A stretch of DNA of 42,385 bases from an uncultured Bacteroidales bacterium (lineage in GTDB: Bacteria > Bacteroidota > Bacteroidia > Bacteroidales > Muribaculaceae): the NCBI GenBank assembly GCA_902760865.1, contig CACWID010000025.1, positions 1-42,385 on the forward strand. Direction: 5' to 3'. The translations under genes and the position numbers were made by a program. Positions 26,132 to 35,291 of this stretch are shown here, piece after piece (position 1 is the stretch's first letter; every line of letters begins with the position of its first letter). A model generated the notes under the pieces. The model made no database searches and was not told the origin of the DNA. It was given only the letters and a program-made list of their open reading frames with translations.

Positions 26132-27328
26132 ATGGCAAGCCTTGAACAACAAAAAAATATTGACGATCCTGTCTTGAAAGCGGTATCTGCTATCAAGACC
26201 GCGATTTTACAAGGCCAATACGAAGCGGCCAAGGACGTCAATCGTGTCCAGCTGGCGCTGTACTATGCTGTGGGACGTTTTTTGTCCAATAACACACGCA
26301 AGGGCGTTTGGGGCACCGGAGCACTTGAGGCTATCAGTGAACGATTGCGCAAGGAATTGCCAGGCTTGAGAGGATTCTCCGTCTCAAGCCTTAAAAACAT
26401 GCGACTGTTTTTTGAGGAATGGAATATGCTCGATGCCAATTCGCCAATCGCGATTGGCGAATCACAACACGATGATAATCAGGAAAATATAAATTCGCCA
26501 ATTACAACTGACGAATTGAATTGCTCAGCAACTCCCGACACAATAGATATCGATCACGCTTTGCAAATACCTGTTGCAAGTGGTTTTCCCATTGAGGATT
26601 TCTTTAGGGTGCCTTTCACGCACCATATCAGAATCATTGAAAGGGTAAAAGACTTAAAAACGAGGTACTATTATATTCACCGCACAGCCGAGGAGCATCT
26701 CTCTACCGAACAATTAGTTCAGAGGATCAAGGAGTCGGCCCATGAACATGATGCACTGATTCCCAATAATTTCTCACAGACAATTCAGAATGCATCAGAT
26801 GCCCGAAAAGCCGTAATGATGTTCAAGGACGAGTACCTGCTCAACTTCATCAATGTGGAGGAAATCGGGGAACGTGATAGCCTGGATGTGGATGAAAGGG
26901 TTGTAGAACAACAGATTGTTGAGAATATCAAAAAGTTTATAATGACCTTCGGCAATGATTTTGCCTTTATCGGAAATCAGTACCATCTCGAGGTTTATGG
27001 TGTAGAGCAATTCCCCGATTTATTGTTTTTCAATCGTGAATTAAATGCCCTTGTGGTCGTTGAACTTAAAACGGGTGCATTCAAGACCTCTTACCTTGGC
27101 CAATTGATGGGCTATCTGAGTATTCTTGACACTAAGGTAAAGAAGCCACATGAGAATCCATCTATCGGTATCGTGCTCTGCAAAAGCGCTGATCGTGATT
27201 TCGTTGAGTTTGTGATACGCGATTATAGCAAACCGATGGGAGTGGCGACCTATACCACCTCACAAGAGATGCCCGAACCTTTCCGCAAGGCATTGCCTGA
27301 TATTGAAGAACTTAAGAAACTGCTATAA
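26132..27328 (+). CDS. DUF1016/YhcG-family PD-(D/E)xK nuclease-like protein
   Basis: A 398-residue protein of the DUF1016 family. The N-terminal DUF1016_N domain (about 15-115) has LYYAVGRFLSNN, KGVWGTGALEAISERL and FSVSSLKNMRLFFEEW. A variable linker (about 100-145) follows, then the C-terminal nuclease-like domain with FPDLLFF and VVELKTGAF as D...ExK, and LGQLMGYLSILD. The family is linked to restriction-endonuclease folds and is often found in mobile or defence contexts, but its role is not established. The linker contains a perfect 24-base DNA palindrome at 26439-26462, encoding part of NSPIAIGES. Composition is lower in GC than the genes on either side, suggesting acquisition. Confidence 0.9.
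   Translation: MASLEQQKNIDDPVLKAVSAIKTAILQGQYEAAKDVNRVQLALYYAVGRFLSNNTRKGVWGTGALEAISERLRKELPGLRGFSVSSLKNMRLFFEEWNMLDANSPIAIGESQHDDNQENINSPITTDELNCSATPDTIDIDHALQIPVASGFPIEDFFRVPFTHHIRIIERVKDLKTRYYYIHRTAEEHLSTEQLVQRIKESAHEHDALIPNNFSQTIQNASDARKAVMMFKDEYLLNFINVEEIGERDSLDVDERVVEQQIVENIKKFIMTFGNDFAFIGNQYHLEVYGVEQFPDLLFFNRELNALVVVELKTGAFKTSYLGQLMGYLSILDTKVKKPHENPSIGIVLCKSADRDFVEFVIRDYSKPMGVATYTTSQEMPEPFRKALPDIEELKKLL
26439..26462. repeat. Perfect 24-base palindrome within a coding linker
   Basis: Arms ATTCGCCAATCG and CGATTGGCGAAT meet without a loop. A partial second copy (AATTCGCCAATTAC...GACGAATT) follows about 50 bases later. Both lie in the linker between the two DUF1016 domains, where the protein tolerates change. 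Confidence 0.8.
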
Positions 27329-27338
27329 ATTCATTCGC

Positions 27339-28589
27339 ATGGCTAATCTGCGTAACATATATGACTCGCGACGGATTTGGAAGGTGGTTTTCCTGGCCAT
27401 CTCGCTGATGCTAGTCGCGCTGTTCCTGTACATCTCCAACAACCTGGTGAAGGACCTGGCCGAACAGGAGCGCGATCGCATGGAAATCTGGGCCGACGCC
27501 ACCCAAGAACTGGCGACTATGGGCAATGGCGGCGATGTTGATGCCGACGGCAACCCCATCGGTACAAGCGCTACCGATGTCGATTTCCTGCTGAGCATCA
27601 TCGAGGCCAACCACAACATCCCCGTGTTGCTGGTCGATGACCATGACAACATCCTGCTGCACCGAAACTTCCGTCTGCCCGAACCCGAGGACAGCCTGGC
27701 CTTTGATATCTCGCCGGCCAACCTGACTTACCTCAACAAGAAACTGCGCCACCTGAAGAACAGCGAGAACAAGATCGACATCCAGATTGACAAGAGTACG
27801 ACCCAATACCTCTACTACGAGGACTCGACGCTGCTGCGCCGCCTGTCCTATTTCCCCTACATCCAGCTGGCGGTGCTGATTCTGTTCTTTGCTATTGCCT
27901 ACTTTGCGCTGATGAGCGTCAAACGCGCTGAGCAGAACAAGGTGTGGGTCGGCCTGTCGAAGGAGACCGCCCACCAGCTGGGCACGCCCATCTCGTCGCT
28001 CATGGCATGGACGCAGCTGCTCGAATCGATGGGCGTGGACAAGAGCATCGTGACCGATATGGACAAGGACGTGAAGCGCCTCTCGACCATCGCCGACCGC
28101 TTTTCTAAGATCGGCTCCATGCCCGACAAGGAACTCACCTCGATCAACGAGGCCGTGGTGAACAGCCTGGAATACATGCGGGCACGCATCCCCAAGCGCG
28201 TGATCCTGAACATCCACACCAACGACCAGACCAACAACGGCGTGATGCTGAGCCAGACGCTGTTTGCCTGGGTGATGGAGAACCTCACCAAGAATGCCGT
28301 GGATGCGATGGACGGCGAGGGCCAACTCGACATCACCGTCGAGGACAGCCCCAACAACGTCGTGATCCTCGTCAAGGATACCGGCAAGGGCATTCCCCGC
28401 AAGAACTTCAAGAACGTCTTCAACCCCGGCTTCACGACCAAGAAGCGCGGCTGGGGCCTGGGCCTGACCCTGGTGAAGCGCATCATCGAGGAATACCACA
28501 ACGGACAAATCTATATTAAAGAGTCGGAGGTGGGCAAGGGCACCACGTTCGGCATCGAACTCCCTAAAGTCAAGTCACCATCATCATGA
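27339..28589 (+). CDS. Membrane histidine kinase (orphan)
   Basis: A 416-residue sensor kinase. TM1 (VVFLAISLMLVALFLYI, about 12-30) and TM2 (IQLAVLILFFAIAYFALM, about 173-192) bracket a roughly 140-residue extracytoplasmic sensor domain. The HisKA motif has His212 in KETAHQLGTPISSL. The ATPase domain has the N-box NLTKNAVDAM, the G1 box DTGKGIP, F-box NPGFTTKKRGWGLGL and G2 box GKGTTFGIELP. No response regulator gene lies nearby. It starts 10 bases after the DUF1016 stop and overlaps the next gene by ATGA, so it is probably read from the upstream promoter. The ATG at 27339 is preferred over an out-of-context start at 27303. Confidence 0.93.
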   Translation: MANLRNIYDSRRIWKVVFLAISLMLVALFLYISNNLVKDLAEQERDRMEIWADATQELATMGNGGDVDADGNPIGTSATDVDFLLSIIEANHNIPVLLVDDHDNILLHRNFRLPEPEDSLAFDISPANLTYLNKKLRHLKNSENKIDIQIDKSTTQYLYYEDSTLLRRLSYFPYIQLAVLILFFAIAYFALMSVKRAEQNKVWVGLSKETAHQLGTPISSLMAWTQLLESMGVDKSIVTDMDKDVKRLSTIADRFSKIGSMPDKELTSINEAVVNSLEYMRARIPKRVILNIHTNDQTNNGVMLSQTLFAWVMENLTKNAVDAMDGEGQLDITVEDSPNNVVILVKDTGKGIPRKNFKNVFNPGFTTKKRGWGLGLTLVKRIIEEYHNGQIYIKESEVGKGTTFGIELPKVKSPSS

Positions 28590-29410
28590 GCCTCACATCC
28601 ACCACATCACGCATCACCATGCTGGGCACCGGCAACGCCATGTGCGTCAACTGCTACAACACCTGCTTCTATCTGCACAGCCCCAAGGGGGGCATGCTGG
28701 TGGACGGCGGGGGCGGCAACGGCATTCTGCAGCAGCTCATCAAGGCGGACATCCCCTTTGAAGGCATCCGCCACATGTTTGTCACGCACAGCCACACCGA
28801 CCACATCCTGGGCGCCATCTGGCTGATGCGCAAGATTTCGCCGATGATTTTCAAGGGTAAGCATAAGGGGCCCTTCACGATCTACTGCAACGACGTGGTG
28901 CGCCACGCCCTGTACACCATGGGCGAACTGATGATTCCGCGTAAGATTTTTGATTCTATCGGGCAGACGGTCATCCTGCAAGAGGTGCACGACGGCGAGA
29001 CGGTCGAGATTGATGACATGAAGGTGACATTCTTTGACATCGCATCGACCAAAGTCAAGCAATATGGATTTGAGGCGGTACTTCCTGACGGCCAGCGCCT
29101 TGTCTGCCTGGGTGACGAGCCTTACAGCATGCAGAGCGAGCCCTATGCCCGCGGCTGCGACTGGCTGATGTGCGAGGCCTTCTGCCTGTACAAGGACCGC
29201 TTTGTGTTCAACCCCTACGAGAAAAGCCACAGCACGGCCCTTGACGCCGGTATGCTGGCTCAGGAACTGGGAGTGAAGCACCTGGTGCTCTACCACACTG
29301 AGGACACCCATCTGGACACACGTGCCGAGACCTACCGCACCGAGGCCGCCCAATACTACCGCGGTCCCATCCTCGTGCCCAATGACCTAGAAGCCTTCGA
29401 CCTAGTCTAA
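28586..29410 (+). CDS. RNase Z-like metallo-beta-lactamase-fold hydrolase
   Basis: A 274-residue zinc hydrolase. The metal-binding motif is HSHTDH (His68, His70, Asp72, His73). A later Asp is in LVCLGDEPYS, followed by the RNase Z-type segment EAFCLYK...EKSHST and a late LVLYHTED that supplies the last His. It most resembles RNase Z/ElaC-related proteins. True tRNA 3'-processing activity is not certain because the flexible exosite arm is not obvious. Its ATG overlaps the stop of the histidine kinase gene (ATGA), an unusual coupling. It is followed by repeat-rich intergenic DNA. Confidence 0.85.
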   Translation: MSLTSTTSRITMLGTGNAMCVNCYNTCFYLHSPKGGMLVDGGGGNGILQQLIKADIPFEGIRHMFVTHSHTDHILGAIWLMRKISPMIFKGKHKGPFTIYCNDVVRHALYTMGELMIPRKIFDSIGQTVILQEVHDGETVEIDDMKVTFFDIASTKVKQYGFEAVLPDGQRLVCLGDEPYSMQSEPYARGCDWLMCEAFCLYKDRFVFNPYEKSHSTALDAGMLAQELGVKHLVLYHTEDTHLDTRAETYRTEAAQYYRGPILVPNDLEAFDLV

Positions 29411-29678
29411 CCTGTTGGCCCCACGCTAAGACGCTAAGGCGCTAAGAACTAAAAGGAAAACAATAAGTACAATAAATACAAGGCCATCCGGAGCGTAATA
29501 ATTTACGACAATTGGCATCCGCGGTCTTTAAAGGAACTACGAATTACGCGAATTTAACTAATTTGGCGTCCGCGTTCATTTTTTTCTTCCGAATTACACG
29601 AATTATTTGCTCGGTGTGACCTGTTGAGCTGATTGGCGTTCGCGTTGTTGGGGACTGACTTGGTATGGCCTGTCTTGG
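29411..29678. repeat. Intergenic region of two repeat families
   Basis: 29421-29470 matches, in reverse, the block at 84-129 (CCCACGCTAAG..GCTAAG, then AACTAAAA and CAATAAGTAC). From 29513 to about 29642 come three steps of the TGGCATCCGC unit (29513, 29564, about 29632), alternating with CTACGAATTACGCGAATT. No gene or clear terminator is seen between the two converging genes. Confidence 0.7.
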
Positions 29679-30545
29679 TCAGCGCTGGTCGGTGCCCCAG
29701 AGGAGTTTCTGGCGAAGTGTGCTGGCGAAGTTGTTGCCCTGCAGCTGAACGACATGGGCGCAGTAAGGGGCTCGGGCAATGGTGAGCGTGGACCCGGTGG
29801 GACACAGTGTCACCTCGCCGTCTATGCTGACCTCGTAGTGTGTAGCGCGGGAATGTGTGCGGATGGTGATGACGCTGTCGTCGCGCACGACCAGGGGCCG
29901 CATGGTCAGCGAGTGAGGCGAGATGGGCGAGAGCACGAGACATGACGTGGTAGGCTCGAGGATGGGCCCGCCGACGCTCATGTTATAGGCCGTGGAGCCT
30001 GTCGGGGTGCTCACAATGAGTCCGTCGCCGCGATAGGTGGTGAGTTCATGGCTGCGCAGGCGCGTCTCCATGTCGAGCATCGAGGAGGTGTCGTGCCTGA
30101 GGACAGCGACCTCGTTGAGCGCCCAGGGGTGGACGATGTCCACGGCGTCGCAGGAGACCTCGAGCATCGTGCGCTTCTCAATGCGGAAATTGCCGGCCAT
30201 CACATCGTCGATGAGGGCGTTGCCCTCGGCCAACCGTCCCGAGGTGAGGTAGCCCAGGTGCCCGACATTGATGCCCAGGATGGGCATTCCCTGCCTGGCC
30301 ACCCACATCACCGTGGTGAGGAAGGTGCCGTCGCCGCCCAGCGACAAGGCCATATCCGCCTCAGGCACATCGCCCGTGTCAAAAGCAGGGAGCGGTGCCG
30401 TCTGGCCGTTGCCGTAGAGGTAGTGCAGGTAGTTGCGCTCGACGGCGACCTCGAGGCCACGCTGGCGCAGGTCGTCGAGCAGTGACAAGACCGTGGCGGT
30501 ATCATCCTGCTGATAGAGATTGCCAAAGATTACTATCCGTTTCAT
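29679..30545 (-). CDS. nadK: NAD kinase
   Basis: This enzyme phosphorylates NAD to NADP using ATP. The 288-residue cytoplasmic protein has the diagnostic GGDGTFL motif (residues 70-76, in ALSLGGDGTFLTT), GINVGHLGYLTSG, the NAD-binding STPTGSTAYNMSVGGPI and the C-terminal ISPHSLTMRPLVV. Length is normal. The ATG lies 4 bases after a TAAATTTGC box, so the transcript is probably leaderless. The downstream gene converges and the upstream menE ends 55 bases away. Confidence 0.96.
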   Translation of the reverse strand: MKRIVIFGNLYQQDDTATVLSLLDDLRQRGLEVAVERNYLHYLYGNGQTAPLPAFDTGDVPEADMALSLGGDGTFLTTVMWVARQGMPILGINVGHLGYLTSGRLAEGNALIDDVMAGNFRIEKRTMLEVSCDAVDIVHPWALNEVAVLRHDTSSMLDMETRLRSHELTTYRGDGLIVSTPTGSTAYNMSVGGPILEPTTSCLVLSPISPHSLTMRPLVVRDDSVITIRTHSRATHYEVSIDGEVTLCPTGSTLTIARAPYCAHVVQLQGNNFASTLRQKLLWGTDQR

Positions 30546-30549
30546 TGCC

Positions 30550-30558
30550 GCAAATTTA
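30550..30558 (-). promoter_or_regulatory. -7 box abutting nadK
   Basis: TAAATTTGC on the minus strand ends 4 bases before the nadK ATG. From the box's TTTGC onwards (TTTGCGGCAATGAAAC) the sequence is identical to that at 2793 before the RNA methyltransferase. No TTTG -33 element is seen. Confidence 0.6.
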
Positions 30559-30600
30559 AGGACTTTATTTCATTATCAGCTATTCCAGAGCGCAAAAAAG

Positions 30601-31611
30601 TCAGTCGCGGTGTGACAGGAGTTCCCGGGTGATGGCTGCCGCACGGCTGCGGGCGGGTTTGCCATTGGGGGTCATGGGCAGCTCCGGCAGAAGTAGTATC
30701 TGCTTGGGGCGTGAATACTTGTCGAGACAGCGGCAGACGGCATCACGGGCCGCCGCCAGGTCATCCTCGCTGCCCTGCAAGAGCATGACCACGATTTCGC
30801 CGAACAGGGCATCCGGGCAACCGGTGATGAGAAAAGGCCGCAGCATTTGGGGCGCCAAGGCCTGCTCCACCTGCTCGATGTGCACCTTGACGCCACCAGT
30901 GTTGATGACGTTGTCGATGCGGCCCAGCACCTTGAAGCGCTGCGTACCAGGCTCCATCTCGACCACATCGCGGGTCACCAGCCGCTCGGAGCACAGGTGG
31001 GGCGCATCGATGACCAAGCAATTATCCTCATTGATCGATAAGGTAATGCCGGGCAGGGGAGTGAACCACGGCGAAGCATCGGGACCGCTCACGCGACGCA
31101 GGGCGATGTGCGAAAGCGTCTCGGTCATGCCGTAGCTGTGCCAGATGGCGTTGCCGAAGCCTCGCAGCTCCTGCTCAAGGGCAGAGTCGAGCGGCCCGCC
31201 ACCGATGATGATGTGGCGGATGCTGCTCAGGATTCCGCGCTCGCGAGGCACCTGCAGGGAGCTGTAAACCTGCATGGGAACCATGGTGGCAAAATCCACA
31301 TTTTTGCCCATTTCATCGAAGAAAAACGGTGCTGCCAAGGGGTGGCTAGAGGGTTCAACAGTCACCAGTTCCATACCCCGCTCGATGGCGCGCACGACCA
31401 TCATCTTGCCCGCGATATAGTCCACACTCATGCACAGCAGGGCCGTGTCGCCCGGTTTGAGACCCAAGAAGTCGCAGGTAGCCCTCGCCGAAGCCCTCAT
31501 GCGGCTTTTCTTGACGCGCATCACCTTGGGCGTTCCGGTAGAGCCGCTGGTGTGCACCTCGATAGTGTCGCCAGGGTCATTCCAGTGATTGATGAACTCT
31601 TCTACCGTCAT
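30601..31611 (-). CDS. menE: o-Succinylbenzoate-CoA ligase
   Basis: An AMP-forming acyl-CoA ligase that activates o-succinylbenzoate for menaquinone synthesis. The 336-residue protein is short for the superfamily but usual for Bacteroidetes MenE. Motifs are the AMP-binding loop HTSGSTGTPKVMRVKKS (about 20-36), SYGMTETLSHIA, the Asp in LGRIDNVINTGG, VKVHIEQVEQAL and the C-terminal catalytic Lys region TPNGKPARSRAA. It is the last gene of the men cluster, 40 bases after menC. That gap contains the nested palindrome TCTAGATTATCTAGA. Confidence 0.92.
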   Translation of the reverse strand: MTVEEFINHWNDPGDTIEVHTSGSTGTPKVMRVKKSRMRASARATCDFLGLKPGDTALLCMSVDYIAGKMMVVRAIERGMELVTVEPSSHPLAAPFFFDEMGKNVDFATMVPMQVYSSLQVPRERGILSSIRHIIIGGGPLDSALEQELRGFGNAIWHSYGMTETLSHIALRRVSGPDASPWFTPLPGITLSINEDNCLVIDAPHLCSERLVTRDVVEMEPGTQRFKVLGRIDNVINTGGVKVHIEQVEQALAPQMLRPFLITGCPDALFGEIVVMLLQGSEDDLAAARDAVCRCLDKYSRPKQILLLPELPMTPNGKPARSRAAAITRELLSHRD

Positions 31612-31651
31612 TTCTGAATTATGTTTCTCTAGATGGGCTAGATTCTCTAGA

Positions 31652-32695
31652 TTATCTAGAGACTATATACCATAGTTTATCCTTTTTGATGGTAATTGGC
31701 ATGTCGATGTTGTCGGTGAACAGTTGGCCCGTGCCGAGGCCCTGCGGCATGGTGATGGCAGGACCATAGACCTCTGCCGCCAGGTGGGCGACAGCATTGA
31801 GGCCGACGTTGCTCTCGAGGGCACTGGTAATCCACGAGCCGATGCCACGTTCGCGGGCCAGCGCAATCCACTCCTTACAGCCTGCCACACCGCCGTGTAG
31901 CGAGGGCTTGAGGATGATGTAGCGGGGGCGTATCTCGTCAAGCAGTCGGCGCTTGCTGTCCACGGAGTTCACGCCGATGAGTTCCTCGTCGAGGGCAATG
32001 GGCAGCGGGGACGACTCGCACAGGCATGCCATCTGTTGCCACTGCCCGGCGTGTATCGGTTGCTCGATGGAGTGGATGTCCAGTTCGGCCAAGCAGCACA
32101 GTTTGTCCAAAGCCTCGTCAGGAGAAAAAGCCCCGTTGGCATCCACACGCAACTCGATGCAGTCGCTGCCGAAGCGGTCCCGCAGACGGTGAATCAGCGC
32201 CATTTCATCGGAGAAATCGATGGCCCCGATCTTGATTTTCACACAGGAGAAACCCTGAGCAAGCTTCTGCTCCAACCGACGTGCCATCGTGTCAAAATCG
32301 CCCATCCAGACCAGGCCATTGATGGGGATTCCCTCCTCGCCTCGGGCAAAAGGAGTGTCGGACAAGGCGGTGGAACCGCCAAGCTGGAGCTGCCGCCAAG
32401 CCGTCTCGAGTCCGAATAGCATCGACGGAAAGTCGCGCATGGCATCGACATCGATGCCGCCACGGGCGCACACGTCATCACAGTGGCGCCGCAGCACCGC
32501 GTCATAGTCGGGCACGTCATCGCAGCTGAGGTTGGGCAATGGGGCACACTCCCCCACCCCCACGACTCCAGGCAGGTCCACACAGGTGATATGCACAAAG
32601 CGGCTCACACGCGTCGTGTACACGCCACGTGACGTGCCAGCAGGCTCCTTGAAGTGGAAGGCGCGAGTGGTGATGTCGATGTGGTATCGGCCCAT
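31652..32695 (-). CDS. menC: o-Succinylbenzoate synthase
   Basis: An enolase-superfamily enzyme that dehydrates SHCHC to o-succinylbenzoate. The 347-residue protein shows the barrel's catalytic and metal residues: the KxK motif in CVKIKIGAI, Asp in RVDANGAFS, Glu in SIEQPIHAG, Asp/Glu in IALDEELIG and the final Lys in YIILKPSLHGG. The N-terminal capping domain covers about residues 1-100. Its ATG shares one base with the menB stop (TGATG), indicating coupling. Dipeptide epimerases are relatives, but the men context decides the call. Confidence 0.93.
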   Translation of the reverse strand: MGRYHIDITTRAFHFKEPAGTSRGVYTTRVSRFVHITCVDLPGVVGVGECAPLPNLSCDDVPDYDAVLRRHCDDVCARGGIDVDAMRDFPSMLFGLETAWRQLQLGGSTALSDTPFARGEEGIPINGLVWMGDFDTMARRLEQKLAQGFSCVKIKIGAIDFSDEMALIHRLRDRFGSDCIELRVDANGAFSPDEALDKLCCLAELDIHSIEQPIHAGQWQQMACLCESSPLPIALDEELIGVNSVDSKRRLLDEIRPRYIILKPSLHGGVAGCKEWIALARERGIGSWITSALESNVGLNAVAHLAAEVYGPAITMPQGLGTGQLFTDNIDMPITIKKDKLWYIVSR

Positions 32696-33522
32696 CAGGG
32701 GAGGTAGGGATACTGGTCAAAGTCAGGTTTGCGCTTCTCGAGGAAGGCTTTTCCGCCCTCTTGAGCCTCGTCCATGCAATAATAGAGCATGGTGCAGTCT
32801 CCGGCCAACTGCTGGATGCCCGCCTGCCCGTCGAGTTCGGCATTGAGGCCCATCTTGATCATGCGCAGGGCCAGCGGCGAGCGCTCCATCATCGTCTGCG
32901 CCCACTCGACGCACTCGTCCTCGAGCCTCTCCAAGGGCACCACCTTGTTGACCATACCCATCTGCTCGGCCTCGTGGGCAGTGTATTGACGGCAGAGGAA
33001 CCAGATTTCGCGTGCCTTTTTCTGTCCCACGATGCGAGCCAGATAGGACGAACCGAAGCCCGCGTCAAACGAGCCCACCTTGGGACCTGTCTGTCCGAAG
33101 ATGGCATTCTCGCTGGCAATCGTCAGGTCGCAGACCACATGCAACACGTGGCCGCCACCGATGGCGTAGCCGTTGACCATGGCAATGACCGGCTTGGGGA
33201 GACGGCGAATCTGCATCTGAACGTCGAGAACGCTCAGGCGCGGCACACCCTCACTGTCTACATAGCCGCCACGTCCCTTGACGTGCATGTCACCACCGGC
33301 GCAGAAAGCCTTGTCGCCGGCCCCCGTGAGCAAGACCACGCGGATGTCAGACGCCTCACGGCAATGGTTGAAGGCCTGGGACATCTCCAGCGTCGTCAAC
33401 GGCGTGAAGGCATTGCGGTAACGCTCGCGGTTGATGGTAATCTTGGCGATGCGGTCATACTGTTCAAACAGAATTTCCTTGAAGTCAAATCCCTCTATCT
33501 TTTTCCATTCTCTAGTTGCCAT
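32695..33522 (-). CDS. menB: 1,4-Dihydroxy-2-naphthoyl-CoA synthase
   Basis: A crotonase-fold enzyme that closes the naphthoquinone ring of o-succinylbenzoyl-CoA. The 275-residue protein has [18 protein letters not shown], the oxyanion-hole region [15 protein letters not shown], and the MenB-specific [20 protein letters not shown] and [15 protein letters not shown] begin at MATREWKK (33522); the longer frame starting at 33546 would add eight residues without support. The upstream gap carries a CTAAGGCGCTAAG repeat (33543-33570), separating menD and menB by 116 bases. Confidence 0.95.
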   Translation of the reverse strand: MATREWKKIEGFDFKEILFEQYDRIAKITINRERYRNAFTPLTTLEMSQAFNHCREASDIRVVLLTGAGDKAFCAGGDMHVKGRGGYVDSEGVPRLSVLDVQMQIRRLPKPVIAMVNGYAIGGGHVLHVVCDLTIASENAIFGQTGPKVGSFDAGFGSSYLARIVGQKKAREIWFLCRQYTAHEAEQMGMVNKVVPLERLEDECVEWAQTMMERSPLALRMIKMGLNAELDGQAGIQQLAGDCTMLYYCMDEAQEGGKAFLEKRKPDFDQYPYLP

Positions 33523-33542
33523 ATAGCGTTTATTTATGGCCC

Positions 33543-33570
33543 TCACGCTAAGGCGCTAAGGCGCTAAGTT
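33543..33570. repeat. CTAAGGCGCTAAG repeat between menD and menB
   Basis: CCTCACGCTAAGGCGCTAAG followed by GCGCTAAG belongs to the same family as 109-129, 184-213 and 29421-29450. It interrupts an otherwise tightly spaced men cluster. Confidence 0.7.
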
Positions 33571-33638
33571 TATAGGTTTATAGATTGTAATTTTTGTATT
33601 GATTGTTTTCTAAAAAGACTGTAGAATGTGGATATCCG

Positions 33639-35285
33639 CTAAAGGTGAATAGCATCAGACGCTTGTTGCCAGATGCGGCGGTCGCGGTCGATGTCGGTCA
33701 CCACTTCGAGCAGCAGGGGCCGGTCACTATCGCTCTGCACCAGCCAGGTGATGCCGCTGTAGAGGTCCTCGCTGCCGTATGCGGCACGATAGTCCACACC
33801 ATGCTGCTGGCAGCAACCCTCGGCGCGTGTTGTGTGTCCAGCCGCCACCATCTTGTCGCGGGCAGGAGAGACTTCCAGACCAGGCAATTGAGAGAAGATG
33901 CCACCGCCGCCGTTGTTGAGCAGCAGGATGCGCAGGTTGCCATGCAAATTACTGTTCCACAGTGCATTCTGGTCATAGAAGAAACTCAGGTCACCCGTCA
34001 CGCACAGCACACGGTCACTGATGACCGAGGCACATCCGGCGGCTGCCGAGGTCGTCCCCTCGATGCCGTTGACACCACGGTTGCAACGGACGTGCTGCCG
34101 CGCAAACAGATTGGCGAGCCGCACGGGCTGACTATTGGCAAAGTGCAGTATGAAGGGCAAACCAGATTCACGGACGGACTGCAGCGCCAACTTCACCGCC
34201 AGCATCTGGGAGAAATCCGGCCGCAGTTCATCAAAATGTCGTTTTATCGTTTCTAACGCCTCATTCCAGCGTTGGGCAAAGGGGTAAGCGGGTTCATCAC
34301 GGAACAGGGTAGCCATCGACTGCAAGGCTTGAGTCTCGCTACACTTCAGCACCATGGACAGGTGGCCAAAAGTATCGTGGACCTCACCGTCGCGGTTCAC
34401 CTCGATCATCGGCACATCAAGACGACGCAGGTAAGCCTTGATGCGCTTGCTCACCAGTGTCCCACCCATATAGATGACCAAATCGGGTTCAAAATCAGGA
34501 TTGTTCTCCACCAGGGGCAGCAATTCGTCAAAGGGAACTCCCCCACCGTCGGCACCCAATGACTCGACCAGCACGGCTAGACGGGACTCAAGGCTATCCA
34601 TTACTCTAGGGGCAACCGCACCTTGAGGCATCTGGCCGATGACCAGCATAGGTTTTCTGGCCGACTGAACGGGCTTGAGAGCATCAAAAACCGCCATTTC
34701 ATCGGCAGAAAACGCTAACGATCGGATAATGCGCACCGCAGGCAGAGCATCTACCGTGAAGTTGAACAACGGCTCATCGTAGGGGACATTGATGTGCACG
34801 GGACCGCCGCGACGGGCCGCCAGCAGGGCCTCGTTGGCCATGCGGTTGCAGTGCCATCGTGTGAGGTCGTCATGGGGATCAACCAGGTTCACGTCCATCA
34901 ACGTGAAGCGCGACAAGACGCCCGGCTGGTCGATGGCCTGTCCCATCTGCTGGCCGATGTGGGCTGCGTGACGGTCGGCGCTGATGACGACAAGCGGCAA
35001 GCGACGGTGTCGTGCCTCGGCCATAGCAGGTGCCAAATCGAGCACTGCCGTTCCTGATGTAACCACCACGGCAACAGGCTCCTGTAACTGCTCGGCCATA
35101 CCCAGTGCGAAGAATCCGGCACTGCGCTCGTCGGTCACAGGAAAGCACTTCATCTGCGGGCACTCGTTGAGGTTGTGTACGATGGGCGCATTGCGCGACC
35201 CCGGGCATACCACGGCATGGTTGATGCCATGTCCCTGCATGACGGCACACAAGATATTGATATTTTCCTTATCGCTGTAACTCAT
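33639..35285 (-). CDS. menD: SEPHCHC synthase (MenD)
   Basis: A thiamine-diphosphate enzyme that adds 2-oxoglutarate to isochorismate. The 548-residue protein has the N-terminal pyrimidine-binding domain with CPGSRNAPIVHNLNE and the conserved Glu region DERSAGFFALGMAEQ. PVAVVVTSGTAVLDLAPAMAEA follows, then the C-terminal pyrophosphate-binding domain with CVTGDLSFFYDQNALWNS and LLLNNGGGGIFSQLPG. The ATG at 35285 lies 6 bases after the menF stop; the slightly longer frame would need a TTG start. Confidence 0.95.
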   Translation of the reverse strand: MSYSDKENINILCAVMQGHGINHAVVCPGSRNAPIVHNLNECPQMKCFPVTDERSAGFFALGMAEQLQEPVAVVVTSGTAVLDLAPAMAEARHRRLPLVVISADRHAAHIGQQMGQAIDQPGVLSRFTLMDVNLVDPHDDLTRWHCNRMANEALLAARRGGPVHINVPYDEPLFNFTVDALPAVRIIRSLAFSADEMAVFDALKPVQSARKPMLVIGQMPQGAVAPRVMDSLESRLAVLVESLGADGGGVPFDELLPLVENNPDFEPDLVIYMGGTLVSKRIKAYLRRLDVPMIEVNRDGEVHDTFGHLSMVLKCSETQALQSMATLFRDEPAYPFAQRWNEALETIKRHFDELRPDFSQMLAVKLALQSVRESGLPFILHFANSQPVRLANLFARQHVRCNRGVNGIEGTTSAAAGCASVISDRVLCVTGDLSFFYDQNALWNSNLHGNLRILLLNNGGGGIFSQLPGLEVSPARDKMVAAGHTTRAEGCCQQHGVDYRAAYGSEDLYSGITWLVQSDSDRPLLLEVVTDIDRDRRIWQQASDAIHL

Positions 35286-35291
35286 AGTCAA

